Assembly (NCBI GenBank): GCA_959598545.1
Contig: CAUGFC010000031.1
Coordinates: 1-17,422 of the forward strand
Length of the DNA: 17,422 nt
From: an uncultured Olsenella sp.
GTDB taxonomy: Bacteria > Actinomycetota > Coriobacteriia > Coriobacteriales > Atopobiaceae
Reading direction: 5' to 3'
Numbering within the stretch: the first letter of the stretch is position 1; each line of letters starts with the position of its first letter. The position numbers and the translations under genes are program-made. Shown piece after piece: positions 7,225 to 13,364 of the stretch. The notes beneath the pieces were generated by a model. That model was not told the origin of the DNA, did no database searches, and saw only the letters and a program-made list of their open reading frames with translations.

Positions 7225-8301
7225 ATGAAGAAGCTCGACACGAACCAGCTCAGCCGTCGCTCGTTCCTCAAGGCCGCCGGTCTCGCCGGCGTCATGGGCT
7301 CTGGTCTCGCGCTCGTCGGCTGCAACGGCGGCACCCAGGAGCCCGCGGCAGACGACACCAAGGAGCCCGCGGCCGAGTACGAGCCCGTCACCGTCCACGT
7401 GGCCTTCATGCCCAACCTGGGCTCTGCCGCCACGCTCTTCTCGGCCATCGACCAGGGCTACTTCGAGGAGGTCGGCATCACCGTCGAGACCGAGCAGTTC
7501 CAGGCCGGCCCCGCCGAGATCACGGCCATGCAGTCCGGCTCCGTCGACATCTCCCAGATCGGCCACGGCGCCCACTCCCTCTGCATCCAGGGCCAGGCCA
7601 AGATCTTCGCGTTCGACCAGCTCTCCCAGGCCGACTGCGTCGTCGCCAACAAGTCCCACGGCATCGAGACCGGCGCTGACCTCGCCGGCAAGACGGTGGG
7701 CGTCGCCTCCGGCACCTCCTCCGAGATCATCCTCCAGTACGTCCTCCAGGACGCAGGCCTCACCGTCGACGACATCAACACCGTCGAGATGGACGTCTCC
7801 GGCATGACGACGGCCCTCATCTCCGGCCAGATCGACGCCGCCGCCACCTGGTCGCCCAACACCGTCACCCTCGAGGAGCAGCTCGGCGACGACTACCTCG
7901 TCCTCGGCACCAACACCGACTACTCCGACGAGGTCGCCTTCCCCGGCTCCTACGTCGTCCTGCCCGAGTACGCCGAGGAGAACCACGACGTCCTCGTCCG
8001 CTTCGGCGCCGCTCTGGACAAGGGCAAGGTCTACCGTAACGAGCACATCGACGACGTCGCCAAGCTCCTTGCCTCCGAGCTCGGCGTGCCCGAGGACACG
8101 CTCCTTCAGTCTACGGGCGAGGGCGACTGGCAGGGTGCCGTCGACGCCATCGGCAACACCGACGTCATCCTGGGCTACTATGAGGCCCAGCAGAAGGTCT
8201 TCCTGGACGGCGGCCAGATCGAGGCTGAGGTCCCCGTTGAGGACTACGTCCTGACCGACGTCATCACCGAGTCCGACGAGCTCTACGAGACCATCAAGTA
8301 G
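7225..8301 (+). CDS. Tat-exported lipoprotein substrate-binding protein of the ABC importer (SsuA/TauA/NMT1-like)
   Basis: A 358-residue extracytoplasmic solute-binding protein. The leader carries a twin-arginine motif, SRRSFLK (10-16), then a hydrophobic stretch and a lipobox ending LVGC (C33), so it should be exported folded and lipid-anchored. The mature part follows the NMT1/SsuA fold pattern: a first strand with AFMPN, a DQGYFEEVGI segment, a GSVDISQIG segment, DLAGKTVGV and an SGQIDAAATWSP hinge region. The codon choice is strongly GC3-biased. The start ATG follows AAAGGAAG by four bases. Genes for permease and ATPase lie directly upstream and amino-sugar enzymes downstream. The ligand is unknown; sulfonates and other small anions are usual for the family, but sugars are not. 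Confidence 0.92.
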   Translation: MKKLDTNQLSRRSFLKAAGLAGVMGSGLALVGCNGGTQEPAADDTKEPAAEYEPVTVHVAFMPNLGSAATLFSAIDQGYFEEVGITVETEQFQAGPAEITAMQSGSVDISQIGHGAHSLCIQGQAKIFAFDQLSQADCVVANKSHGIETGADLAGKTVGVASGTSSEIILQYVLQDAGLTVDDINTVEMDVSGMTTALISGQIDAAATWSPNTVTLEEQLGDDYLVLGTNTDYSDEVAFPGSYVVLPEYAEENHDVLVRFGAALDKGKVYRNEHIDDVAKLLASELGVPEDTLLQSTGEGDWQGAVDAIGNTDVILGYYEAQQKVFLDGGQIEAEVPVEDYVLTDVITESDELYETIK

Positions 8302-8326
8302 CGCTCCGAACTCAGCGTAACTCCGA

Positions 8327-8346
8327 GGGGCGTACCCCGACGCCCC
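8327..8346 (+). promoter_or_regulatory. Hairpin after the binding-protein gene
   Basis: GGGGCGT and ACGCCCC form perfect 7-base arms with a six-base loop, 26 bases after the stop codon. No U-rich tail follows, only an A run. It may protect the 3' end of the binding-protein message, acting together with the longer hairpin at 8352-8405. Confidence 0.4.
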
Positions 8347-8351
8347 CGCAA

Positions 8352-8405
8352 AAACGGCCTCTCCGCAGCAGGGTGACCCTCCCCATCCGCGCGGGGAGGC
8401 CGTTT
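8352..8405 (+). terminator. Long hairpin, partial terminator or attenuator before nagB
   Basis: Thirteen-base arms from 8352-8364 (AAACGGCCTCTCC) and 8393-8405 pair with a single G-U wobble around a 28-base loop. The arm ends in TTT on the plus strand and A5 lies at the other side, so it could work in either direction, but the U tract is short. It separates the ABC genes from nagB-nagA. No separate promoter was seen after it, so partial read-through into nagB-nagA is plausible. Confidence 0.5.
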
Positions 8406-8430
8406 CCCGCAGACGAGACAAGGAGGAAGC

Positions 8431-9246
8431 ATGGATTACTACCACATCTCCGCAGAGGACCTCGGCCGCGACGCACGCGTGCCGCTCGTCATCGCGGGCG
8501 ATTCCGCCGAGGTGTTCTTCGACCTGGCGCTTGAGATGGTGAGCACCATCCGCGAGCACAACGCGCGCGGCGAGAAGACCGTCTTCATCTGCCCCGTGGG
8601 CCCGGTCGGCCACTACCCCTACTTCGTGAAAATGGTCAACGACCAGCGCATCTCCCTCAAGGACTGCTGGTTCATCAACATGGACGAATACCTGGACGAC
8701 AACGACGAGTGGATCGACGCCTCCAACCCGCTGTCGTTCCGCGGCTTCATGGCGCGCAACGTCTACGACAAGATCGATCCCGAGCTCGTGATGCCCGAGG
8801 AGCAGCGCGTCTTCCCCGACCCGCACGATCCCGGCCACGTGGGCCGCGTGATCGACGAGCTCGGCGGCGTCGACATCGCCTTCGGCGGCATCGGCATCAC
8901 GGGGCACCTCGCCTTCAACGAGCCCCAGCCGGAGCTCTCCTGCGAGGAGTTCGCCGCGCTCGAGACCCGCACCCTCGACATCCACCCCGAGACCCGCGCC
9001 ACCAACTCCGTGGGCGACCTCGGCGGCGCGCTCGAGGACATGCCGCACCGCTGCGTGACCATCGGCATGCGCGAGATCCTGGGTGCCCGCAAGGTCCGTC
9101 TCGGCGTGTTCCGTGACTGGCATCGCGCCGTGGTGCGCCGCGCCGCCTACGGCGATCCCACCGCCGCCTTCCCGGCCACGCTCCTGCAGGGCCACCCCGA
9201 CGCCAAGATCTACGTGAACGACGTGGCCCGCCACCAGGCGTACTAG
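8431..9246 (+). CDS. nagB: NagB-like glucosamine-6-phosphate deaminase/isomerase, divergent
   Basis: A 271-residue cytoplasmic isomerase/deaminase of the NagB family, which normally converts glucosamine 6-phosphate to fructose 6-phosphate and ammonia. Kept are NMDEY (83-87, D85), GHLAFNEP (158-165, H159 and E164) and TRATNS (188-193, the Arg that meets the phosphate in E. coli). Changed are the phosphate loop TGGTP, here VGPVGHY (56-62), the Asp two before the catalytic His (here T157), and the QKA lysine (E. coli K208), here in a DWHRAVV segment. It is therefore not a textbook NagB, though similar variants seem widespread in Firmicutes and Coriobacteriia as far as I recall. It lies 12 bases before nagA with which it is surely coupled. 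AGGAGG precedes the ATG. Confidence 0.85.
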   Translation: MDYYHISAEDLGRDARVPLVIAGDSAEVFFDLALEMVSTIREHNARGEKTVFICPVGPVGHYPYFVKMVNDQRISLKDCWFINMDEYLDDNDEWIDASNPLSFRGFMARNVYDKIDPELVMPEEQRVFPDPHDPGHVGRVIDELGGVDIAFGGIGITGHLAFNEPQPELSCEEFAALETRTLDIHPETRATNSVGDLGGALEDMPHRCVTIGMREILGARKVRLGVFRDWHRAVVRRAAYGDPTAAFPATLLQGHPDAKIYVNDVARHQAY

Positions 9247-9258
9247 GGAGGCGCGCTC

Positions 9259-10422
9259 ATGCTGTCTAGCTGCTACATCACCGGCGCGCGCGTGCTTGCG
9301 GGCGACGAGCTCGCCCGCCTGAACGTCACCGTCGAGGACGGCGTCGTCACTGGCCTCTCCTCGGACTATGACAACGAGAAGGACCTGCCGGTCGTCGACG
9401 CGAGCGGTCTTCTCGCCCTGCCGGGCTTCATCGACGTGCACACGCACGGCGCCGCCGGCTTTGACGTGAACGCGGCCGACGTCGAGGGCCTGCGGACCAT
9501 CGGGCGCTTCTTCGCCTCCCAGGGCACGACCGGCTGGCTCTGCTCCATCCTCACCGACACGCCGGAGCAGACGCTCTGGTGCATCGAGCAGGCGCGTCAG
9601 GTCATCGAGGGCGGACCCTACGACGGCGGCGAGCTTCTCGGCATCCACCTGGAGGGCCCGTGCCTCTCGAGCGAGTACAAGGGCGCCATGCCCGAGCACC
9701 TGCTCATGCACGAGGCCTCGATCGACCTCTTCCGCCAGTACCAGGAGGCGGCCGGCGGGCACATCCTCTACACCACGCTCGCGCCGGAGGTCCCCGGTGT
9801 GCCCGAGCTCATCCCGCAGCTCGAGGCTCTAGGCATCACCTCGGCCATCGGGCACAGCGGCGCGGGGTACGACCTCTCCTGGGCGTGCGTGAACGCCGGC
9901 GCCAAGTCCGCCACGCACGTGGGCAACGCGATGCGCCTCTTCCACCAGCACGAGCCCGCCATCTTTGGCGTGGCGCTCGAGAGCGACATCTACGCGGAGA
10001 CCATCTGCGACGGCCGTCACCTCGTGCCGGGCACGGTGCGCCTCTACGTCAAGGTCAAGGGCTGGGACAAGATCCTGGGCATCACGGATTCGATCATGGC
10101 CGCCGGCCTGCCCGACGGCAACTACAAGCTCGGCGTCAACGACGTCGTGGTCGAGGGCGGCGACGCCAAGCTCGCCACCACGGGCGTGCGTGCGGGCTCC
10201 ACGCTCACGCAGGCCACGGCGCTGCGCAACTTCATGAAGTTCACGGGTGCCCCGGTGGAGCTGGCCGCCAAGCCGCTCTCCCAGAACCCCGCCCGGCTCT
10301 TTGGCTGGGCGGACCGTGGCCGCATCGCCGTCGGCGCGCGTGCCGACCTCGTCCTCATGGACGAGTCCTATGACGTCGTGCGCACGATGGTCGGGGGCCG
10401 CACGGTCTACGAGCGCGCGTAG
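9259..10422 (+). CDS. nagA: NagA-like N-acetylglucosamine-6-phosphate deacetylase
   Basis: A 387-residue amidohydrolase expected to remove acetate from an N-acetylated amino sugar, giving the substrate of the adjacent NagB-like enzyme. The metal site is complete: HTH (61-63), E132 in HLEGPC, H199 in IGHSGAGY, H220 in THVGNAM, and the catalytic D277 in ITDSIMAAG. The HxH form indicates a two-metal site like the Bacillus enzyme. The REPG arginine that contacts the substrate phosphate in E. coli NagA (R227) is here H231 in FHQHEP, and THLFNAM is THVGNAM. Length is normal. GGAGG lies in the 12-base gap after nagB. The deacetylase class is clear; whether the substrate carries a 6-phosphate is uncertain. 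Confidence 0.9.
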   Translation: MLSSCYITGARVLAGDELARLNVTVEDGVVTGLSSDYDNEKDLPVVDASGLLALPGFIDVHTHGAAGFDVNAADVEGLRTIGRFFASQGTTGWLCSILTDTPEQTLWCIEQARQVIEGGPYDGGELLGIHLEGPCLSSEYKGAMPEHLLMHEASIDLFRQYQEAAGGHILYTTLAPEVPGVPELIPQLEALGITSAIGHSGAGYDLSWACVNAGAKSATHVGNAMRLFHQHEPAIFGVALESDIYAETICDGRHLVPGTVRLYVKVKGWDKILGITDSIMAAGLPDGNYKLGVNDVVVEGGDAKLATTGVRAGSTLTQATALRNFMKFTGAPVELAAKPLSQNPARLFGWADRGRIAVGARADLVLMDESYDVVRTMVGGRTVYERA

Positions 10423-10446
10423 CGCCCGCCTTCATCGTCTGCGCTG

Positions 10447-10476
10447 CGGGGCGGTGCCTGCGAGGGTGCCGCCCCG
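10447..10476 (+). terminator. GC-rich hairpin after nagA
   Basis: CGGGGCGG and CCGCCCCG form perfect 8-base arms about a 14-base loop, 25 bases after the nagA stop. There is no T run, so termination would be weak or factor-assisted. Position supports it as the end of the transporter-nagB-nagA transcript. Confidence 0.5.
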
Positions 10477-10510
10477 TCGCTTGACCCGGCCTAGCTTGGG
10501 CGGGCGTGGG

Positions 10511-10516
10511 TAGAAT
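10511..10516 (+). promoter_or_regulatory. Probable -10 box for the 2-hydroxyacid dehydrogenase gene
   Basis: TAGAAT lies 61 bases upstream of the start codon within GGGTAGAATGGATGGG. A nearly identical 16-base segment lies before the GH13 gene (11774-11789), which supports both as promoters. A well-spaced -35 hexamer is not evident. Confidence 0.45.
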
Positions 10517-10522
10517 GGATGG

Positions 10523-10560
10523 GACCCCGGGAAGGTTCGTCGCCGGGGGGGTCGCGAACC
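10523..10560 (+). promoter_or_regulatory. Leader with two overlapping inverted repeats
   Basis: GACCCC (10523-10528) can pair with GGGGTC (10548-10553), and GGTTCG (10534-10539) with CGAACC (10555-10560). The arms interleave, so the two hairpins are alternatives or form a pseudoknot. The second ends just before the GAGAGGA ribosome binding site at 10564-10570. A switch in the leader is possible but unproven. Confidence 0.35.
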
Positions 10561-10576
10561 GACGAGAGGACACCTC

Positions 10577-11539
10577 ATGAGAATCATCGCGTTTGACGTG
10601 CGCCCCGACGAGCGCGAGGAGTTCGCGCGGCAGGCCGCCCGCGGGGACGTCGACGAGCTCGTCTGCCGCGACGAGCCGCTCACGGCGGAGAACGCCGGGC
10701 TCGTGGACAGGTTCGACGCCGTTCTCACGCAGGGCATGGTCGGCTACGACGCCGACCTTCTCGCCCGTCTCGCCGACTGCGGGATGCGCGTCCTCGTCAC
10801 CCGCACCATCGGGACCGACCACATCGACCTCGCCGCCGCCGAGCGCCTGGGGATCCGCGTCTCCAACACGAGCTACGCGCCCGACAGCGTGGCGGACTTC
10901 ACGCTCATGCTCATGCTGGTCGCGCTGCGCAAGTACAAGCAGATGGTCTACCGGCAGAACGTGAACGACTTCTCGCTGCCGGGCCTCATGGGCCGCACGC
11001 TCTCCTCGCTCACCGTGGGCGTCGTGGGAACGGGGCGCATCGGGCGGGCGGTGGCCCAGCGCCTGCGTGGCTTCGGCGCACGCGTGATCGGCTACGACCC
11101 CGTCCCGAGCGACGAGTTCCGCGCGCTGGGGGAGTACGTGAGCCTGGACGAGCTCTTCTCGGCAGCCGACGTCATCACCTTCCATGCGCCGTCCACGCCT
11201 GACAACTTCCATATGGTGCGCGACGAGACCCTCGCGCGCATGCGGGACGGCGTGGTGCTGGTGAACACCGCCCGCGCGAGCCTCATGGACGTGAGCACGC
11301 TGATCGCGGGCATCGAGTCGGGCAAGATCGGCGCGCTGGCCATGGACGTGTTCGAGGGCGAGGACGAGATCTACCACGCGTTCCGCATGCACGACATCAT
11401 CGCCAACCGCGACATGGCCTACCTGCGTCAGTTCCCCAACACCGTGCTCACGCAGCACGTGGCGTTCTACACGCAGCAGGCCGTGGACGAGATGGTCTCG
11501 CACGCGGTCGACGCCGCCCTGCGTCTGGCCCGCCCCTGA
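10577..11539 (+). CDS. D-2-hydroxyacid dehydrogenase (VanH/D-lactate dehydrogenase-like)
   Basis: A 320-residue NADH-dependent enzyme reducing 2-keto acids to D-2-hydroxy acids, most likely pyruvate to D-lactate. The nucleotide site is VGVVGTGRIG (147-156). Catalytic residues are R233 in NTARASL, a glutamate in the FEGEDE segment (259-264) and H294 in TQHVAFYT. TRTIGTDHIDL and SYAPDSVADFTLMLML resemble VanH closely, but no D-Ala-D-Lac ligase or other van gene is near. The usual NTSRG is NTARA, a small change next to the catalytic Arg. It stands alone between hairpins and has its own likely promoter. The start ATG has GAGAGGA six bases upstream. D-hydroxyisocaproate or phenyllactate dehydrogenase activity is an alternative. 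Confidence 0.9.
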   Translation: MRIIAFDVRPDEREEFARQAARGDVDELVCRDEPLTAENAGLVDRFDAVLTQGMVGYDADLLARLADCGMRVLVTRTIGTDHIDLAAAERLGIRVSNTSYAPDSVADFTLMLMLVALRKYKQMVYRQNVNDFSLPGLMGRTLSSLTVGVVGTGRIGRAVAQRLRGFGARVIGYDPVPSDEFRALGEYVSLDELFSAADVITFHAPSTPDNFHMVRDETLARMRDGVVLVNTARASLMDVSTLIAGIESGKIGALAMDVFEGEDEIYHAFRMHDIIANRDMAYLRQFPNTVLTQHVAFYTQQAVDEMVSHAVDAALRLARP

Positions 11540-11561
11540 GGCATCCCTGCAGCACGCCTGA

Positions 11562-11665
11562 GGGTATGTACGCAGTTCAAAGACTGATTTACTGCCGAGA
11601 AGAACAAAGTCGCTGGTAGGTACGTTGTTAACCAGTCAATCAATTCTAAAACTGTGCGCATACCC
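11562..11665. repeat. AT-rich element bounded by an imperfect inverted repeat
   Basis: The ends GGGTATGTACGCAGTT (11562-11577) and the complement of 11650-11665 match at 13 of 16 positions. Inside are nested short inverted repeats: GACTG/CAGTC (11582-11586, 11633-11637) and CTGGT/ACCAG (11613-11617, 11631-11635). The segment is far richer in AT than its neighbours. It carries no reading frame. It could be a small non-autonomous insertion remnant, a structured leader or a terminator for the upstream gene. No target-site duplication is visible. The rest of the 279-base gap is GC-rich and shows only the promoter-like box at 11777. Confidence 0.4.
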
Positions 11666-11776
11666 CTGGGAGGGCCCGCTTCGCTCGGAAAAGGGGCGTG
11701 CGGGCGAGAAGGACGGGCGGTCGGCTCTGCCCTACGACCGCTGGCCCACCGCAAAAATAGGCGAGCGGGGCGCGGG

Positions 11777-11782
11777 TAAAAT
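11777..11782 (+). promoter_or_regulatory. Probable -10 box for the GH13 gene
   Basis: TAAAAT in GGGTAAAATGGACGGG, 36 bases before the start codon, matches the segment upstream of the 2-hydroxyacid dehydrogenase at 14 of 16 positions. A clear -35 hexamer was not found. Confidence 0.45.
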
Positions 11783-11818
11783 GGACGGGTTCGCCGATGC
11801 CGTGGAGAGGAGCCGCGC

Positions 11819-13150
11819 ATGAGCTGGTTCGAGCCGTCCTTCGTCTATCAGATCTACCCGCTGGGCCTCTGCGGGGCACCGCATGAGAACGACGGCGCGC
11901 TCGAGCATCGCCTGCTTAAGATCGTGGACGACGGCTGGGTGGATCACATGGCCAAGCTTGGCGTCACGTGCCTGCTGCTCAACCCCGTCTTCGAGTCCGA
12001 CGCGCACGGCTACGACACGCGCGACTACACCAAGGTGGACTGCCGCCTCGGTACCAACGAGGACCTGCGCGCCGTGGTGGACGCGTGTCACGCAGCCGGC
12101 ATCAAGGTCCTTCTCGACGGCGTGTTCAACCACGTGGGGCGCGGATTCTGGGCGTTCCAGGACGTGCTGCGGCGCCGCGGCGAGAGCCCGTACGCCAGCT
12201 GGTTTGAGATTGACTTCAACGGCAACAATTGCTTCAACGACGGCCTCTCCTACAGCTGTTGGGAGGGCGCGGCGGCACTGGTGAAGCTCAACCACTGGAA
12301 CGAGGGTCTGAACAACTACCTTGCCGAGGTCATCCGCGGCTGGGTGCGCGAGTTCGACATCGACGGCCTTCGCCTTGACGTGGCCTACTGTCTGGACCAG
12401 GGCTACCTGCGCTCCCTGCGCGCCCTGGCCGACGAGATCGGACGCGAGCGCGGCGCGAAGTTCCCGCTGGTGGGCGAGACCATGTTCGGTGACTACAACC
12501 AGTGGATGGGCGACGACCTCTGTGACTCCGTGACCAACTACGAGGCCTACAAGGGCCTGTGGTCGTCCATGAACTCTGCCAACATGCACGAGATCGCCTA
12601 CGCGCTCGAGCGCCAAAGCGGCAGTCACCCGTGGGACCTCTACGCGGGCCGTCATATGCTCGACTTCGTGGACAACCACGACGTGCCGAGAATCGCCACC
12701 AAGCTGGACGACGCGCGGCACCTGCGCCCGCTCTACGGTTTGCTGTTCGCGATGTGCGGCGTGCCGGCGGTTTACTACGGAAGCGAGTGGGGCATCGAGG
12801 GCGAGCAGCTCCCCGGAGACCACGAGCTGCGCCCGGCGTTGGAAGCCCCGGAGTGGAACGAGCTCACGGACTGGATCTGTGCGCTGGCAGCGGCACGCGC
12901 CGGGTCCGAGGCGCTCGTCTGGGGCGACTACACGCAGCTCCAGTGTCAGCCGCAGCAGCTGGTCTTCCAGCGGCGCACCGAGAACGACCGCGTGATCGTG
13001 GCGATCAACGCCGCAGCCGAGCCGGCGACGGCGCACTTCGACGCGCAGTGCGGGCGCGGCGTCGACCTCATCACCGGAGAGGAGCACGACTTCGGCGGCG
13101 GCAGCGAGCTGGCGCCCTTCTCGGCGTACTACTGGCGCTGCGAGCGGTAG
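11819..13150 (+). CDS. Cytoplasmic GH13 alpha-glucan hydrolase (alpha-amylase/cyclomaltodextrinase-like)
   Basis: A 443-residue glycoside hydrolase family 13 enzyme acting on alpha-1,4 glucans or maltodextrins. All four conserved regions are present: DGVFNH (100-105), GLRLDVAY (183-190, nucleophile D187), LVGETMFGD (217-225, acid/base E220) and FVDNHD (283-288, D288). The N-terminal YQIYPLG and HGYDTRDY segments are typical. There is no signal peptide and no extra N-terminal starch-binding domain, so it probably works on imported oligosaccharides. The C-terminal beta domain is short. It begins at ATG 11819 with GAGAGGAG upstream. It converges on pyk across a repeat-bearing gap. The exact subfamily specificity (amylase, maltodextrinase, glucosidase) is not readable. 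Confidence 0.92.
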   Translation: MSWFEPSFVYQIYPLGLCGAPHENDGALEHRLLKIVDDGWVDHMAKLGVTCLLLNPVFESDAHGYDTRDYTKVDCRLGTNEDLRAVVDACHAAGIKVLLDGVFNHVGRGFWAFQDVLRRRGESPYASWFEIDFNGNNCFNDGLSYSCWEGAAALVKLNHWNEGLNNYLAEVIRGWVREFDIDGLRLDVAYCLDQGYLRSLRALADEIGRERGAKFPLVGETMFGDYNQWMGDDLCDSVTNYEAYKGLWSSMNSANMHEIAYALERQSGSHPWDLYAGRHMLDFVDNHDVPRIATKLDDARHLRPLYGLLFAMCGVPAVYYGSEWGIEGEQLPGDHELRPALEAPEWNELTDWICALAAARAGSEALVWGDYTQLQCQPQQLVFQRRTENDRVIVAINAAAEPATAHFDAQCGRGVDLITGEEHDFGGGSELAPFSAYYWRCER

Positions 13151-13170
13151 GGCATCGCTGCGTGCTTCCC

Positions 13171-13214
13171 TGCGATTGGTAACGTTTTCGGCGGCTAAAA
13201 CGTTACCAATCGCA
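13171..13214. repeat. Palindromic intergenic repeat, copy 1
   Basis: Perfect 18-base arms (13171-13188 and 13197-13214), core TTGGTAACGTTTT and its complement, flank an eight-base loop. It begins 20 bases after the GH13 stop and could end that transcript, although no T tract follows. A second related copy begins 62 bases later. Confidence 0.8.
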
Positions 13215-13229
13215 TTGTGCTCGGAGTCG

Positions 13230-13279
13230 CTTTGCGTTTGGTAACGAAATCGGCCCCCAAAACGTTACCAATCGCAAAG
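13230..13279. repeat. Palindromic intergenic repeat, copy 2
   Basis: Arms 13230-13246 and 13263-13279 (17 bases, one mismatch) flank a 16-base loop. The 42-base core (13234-13275) matches copy 1 (13172-13213) at 35 positions. Both copies keep CGTTACCAATCGC on the right arm; the left arm of copy 2 has diverged. This is a tandem copy of one palindromic unit, of the REP-like kind. Confidence 0.75.
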
Positions 13280-13311
13280 TAGCGGGCGAGAAGAGCCTCG
13301 GCATTACAAAC

Positions 13312-13342
13312 AAAAGGGCCCCGGGCGCTGTGCCCGGGGCCC
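13312..13342 (-). terminator. Rho-independent terminator of pyk
   Basis: On the minus strand a perfect 11-base GC stem (13316-13326 with 13332-13342) and a five-base loop is followed by TTTTGTTTGT. It lies 23 bases after the pyk stop. This is the clearest terminator of the window. Confidence 0.9.
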
Positions 13343-13364
13343 CGCAAGCCGATGTTCTTCTCTG

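Noticed and set aside
8352..8405. A full Rho-independent terminator separating the importer from nagB-nagA
   Set aside because: The stem is long but the U tract is only three bases and the loop is large, so I treat it as a partial terminator or attenuator.
7222..9762. An 846-residue open frame on the minus strand across the binding-protein, nagB and nagA genes
   Set aside because: It is the shadow of three well-supported genes in GC-rich, strongly third-position-biased DNA. Its translation is low-complexity V/D/G/A/L sequence with no family match.
10577..11539. A vancomycin-resistance vanH gene
   Set aside because: Similarity is to the general D-lactate dehydrogenase group. No vanA/B-type ligase, vanX or two-component regulator is nearby.
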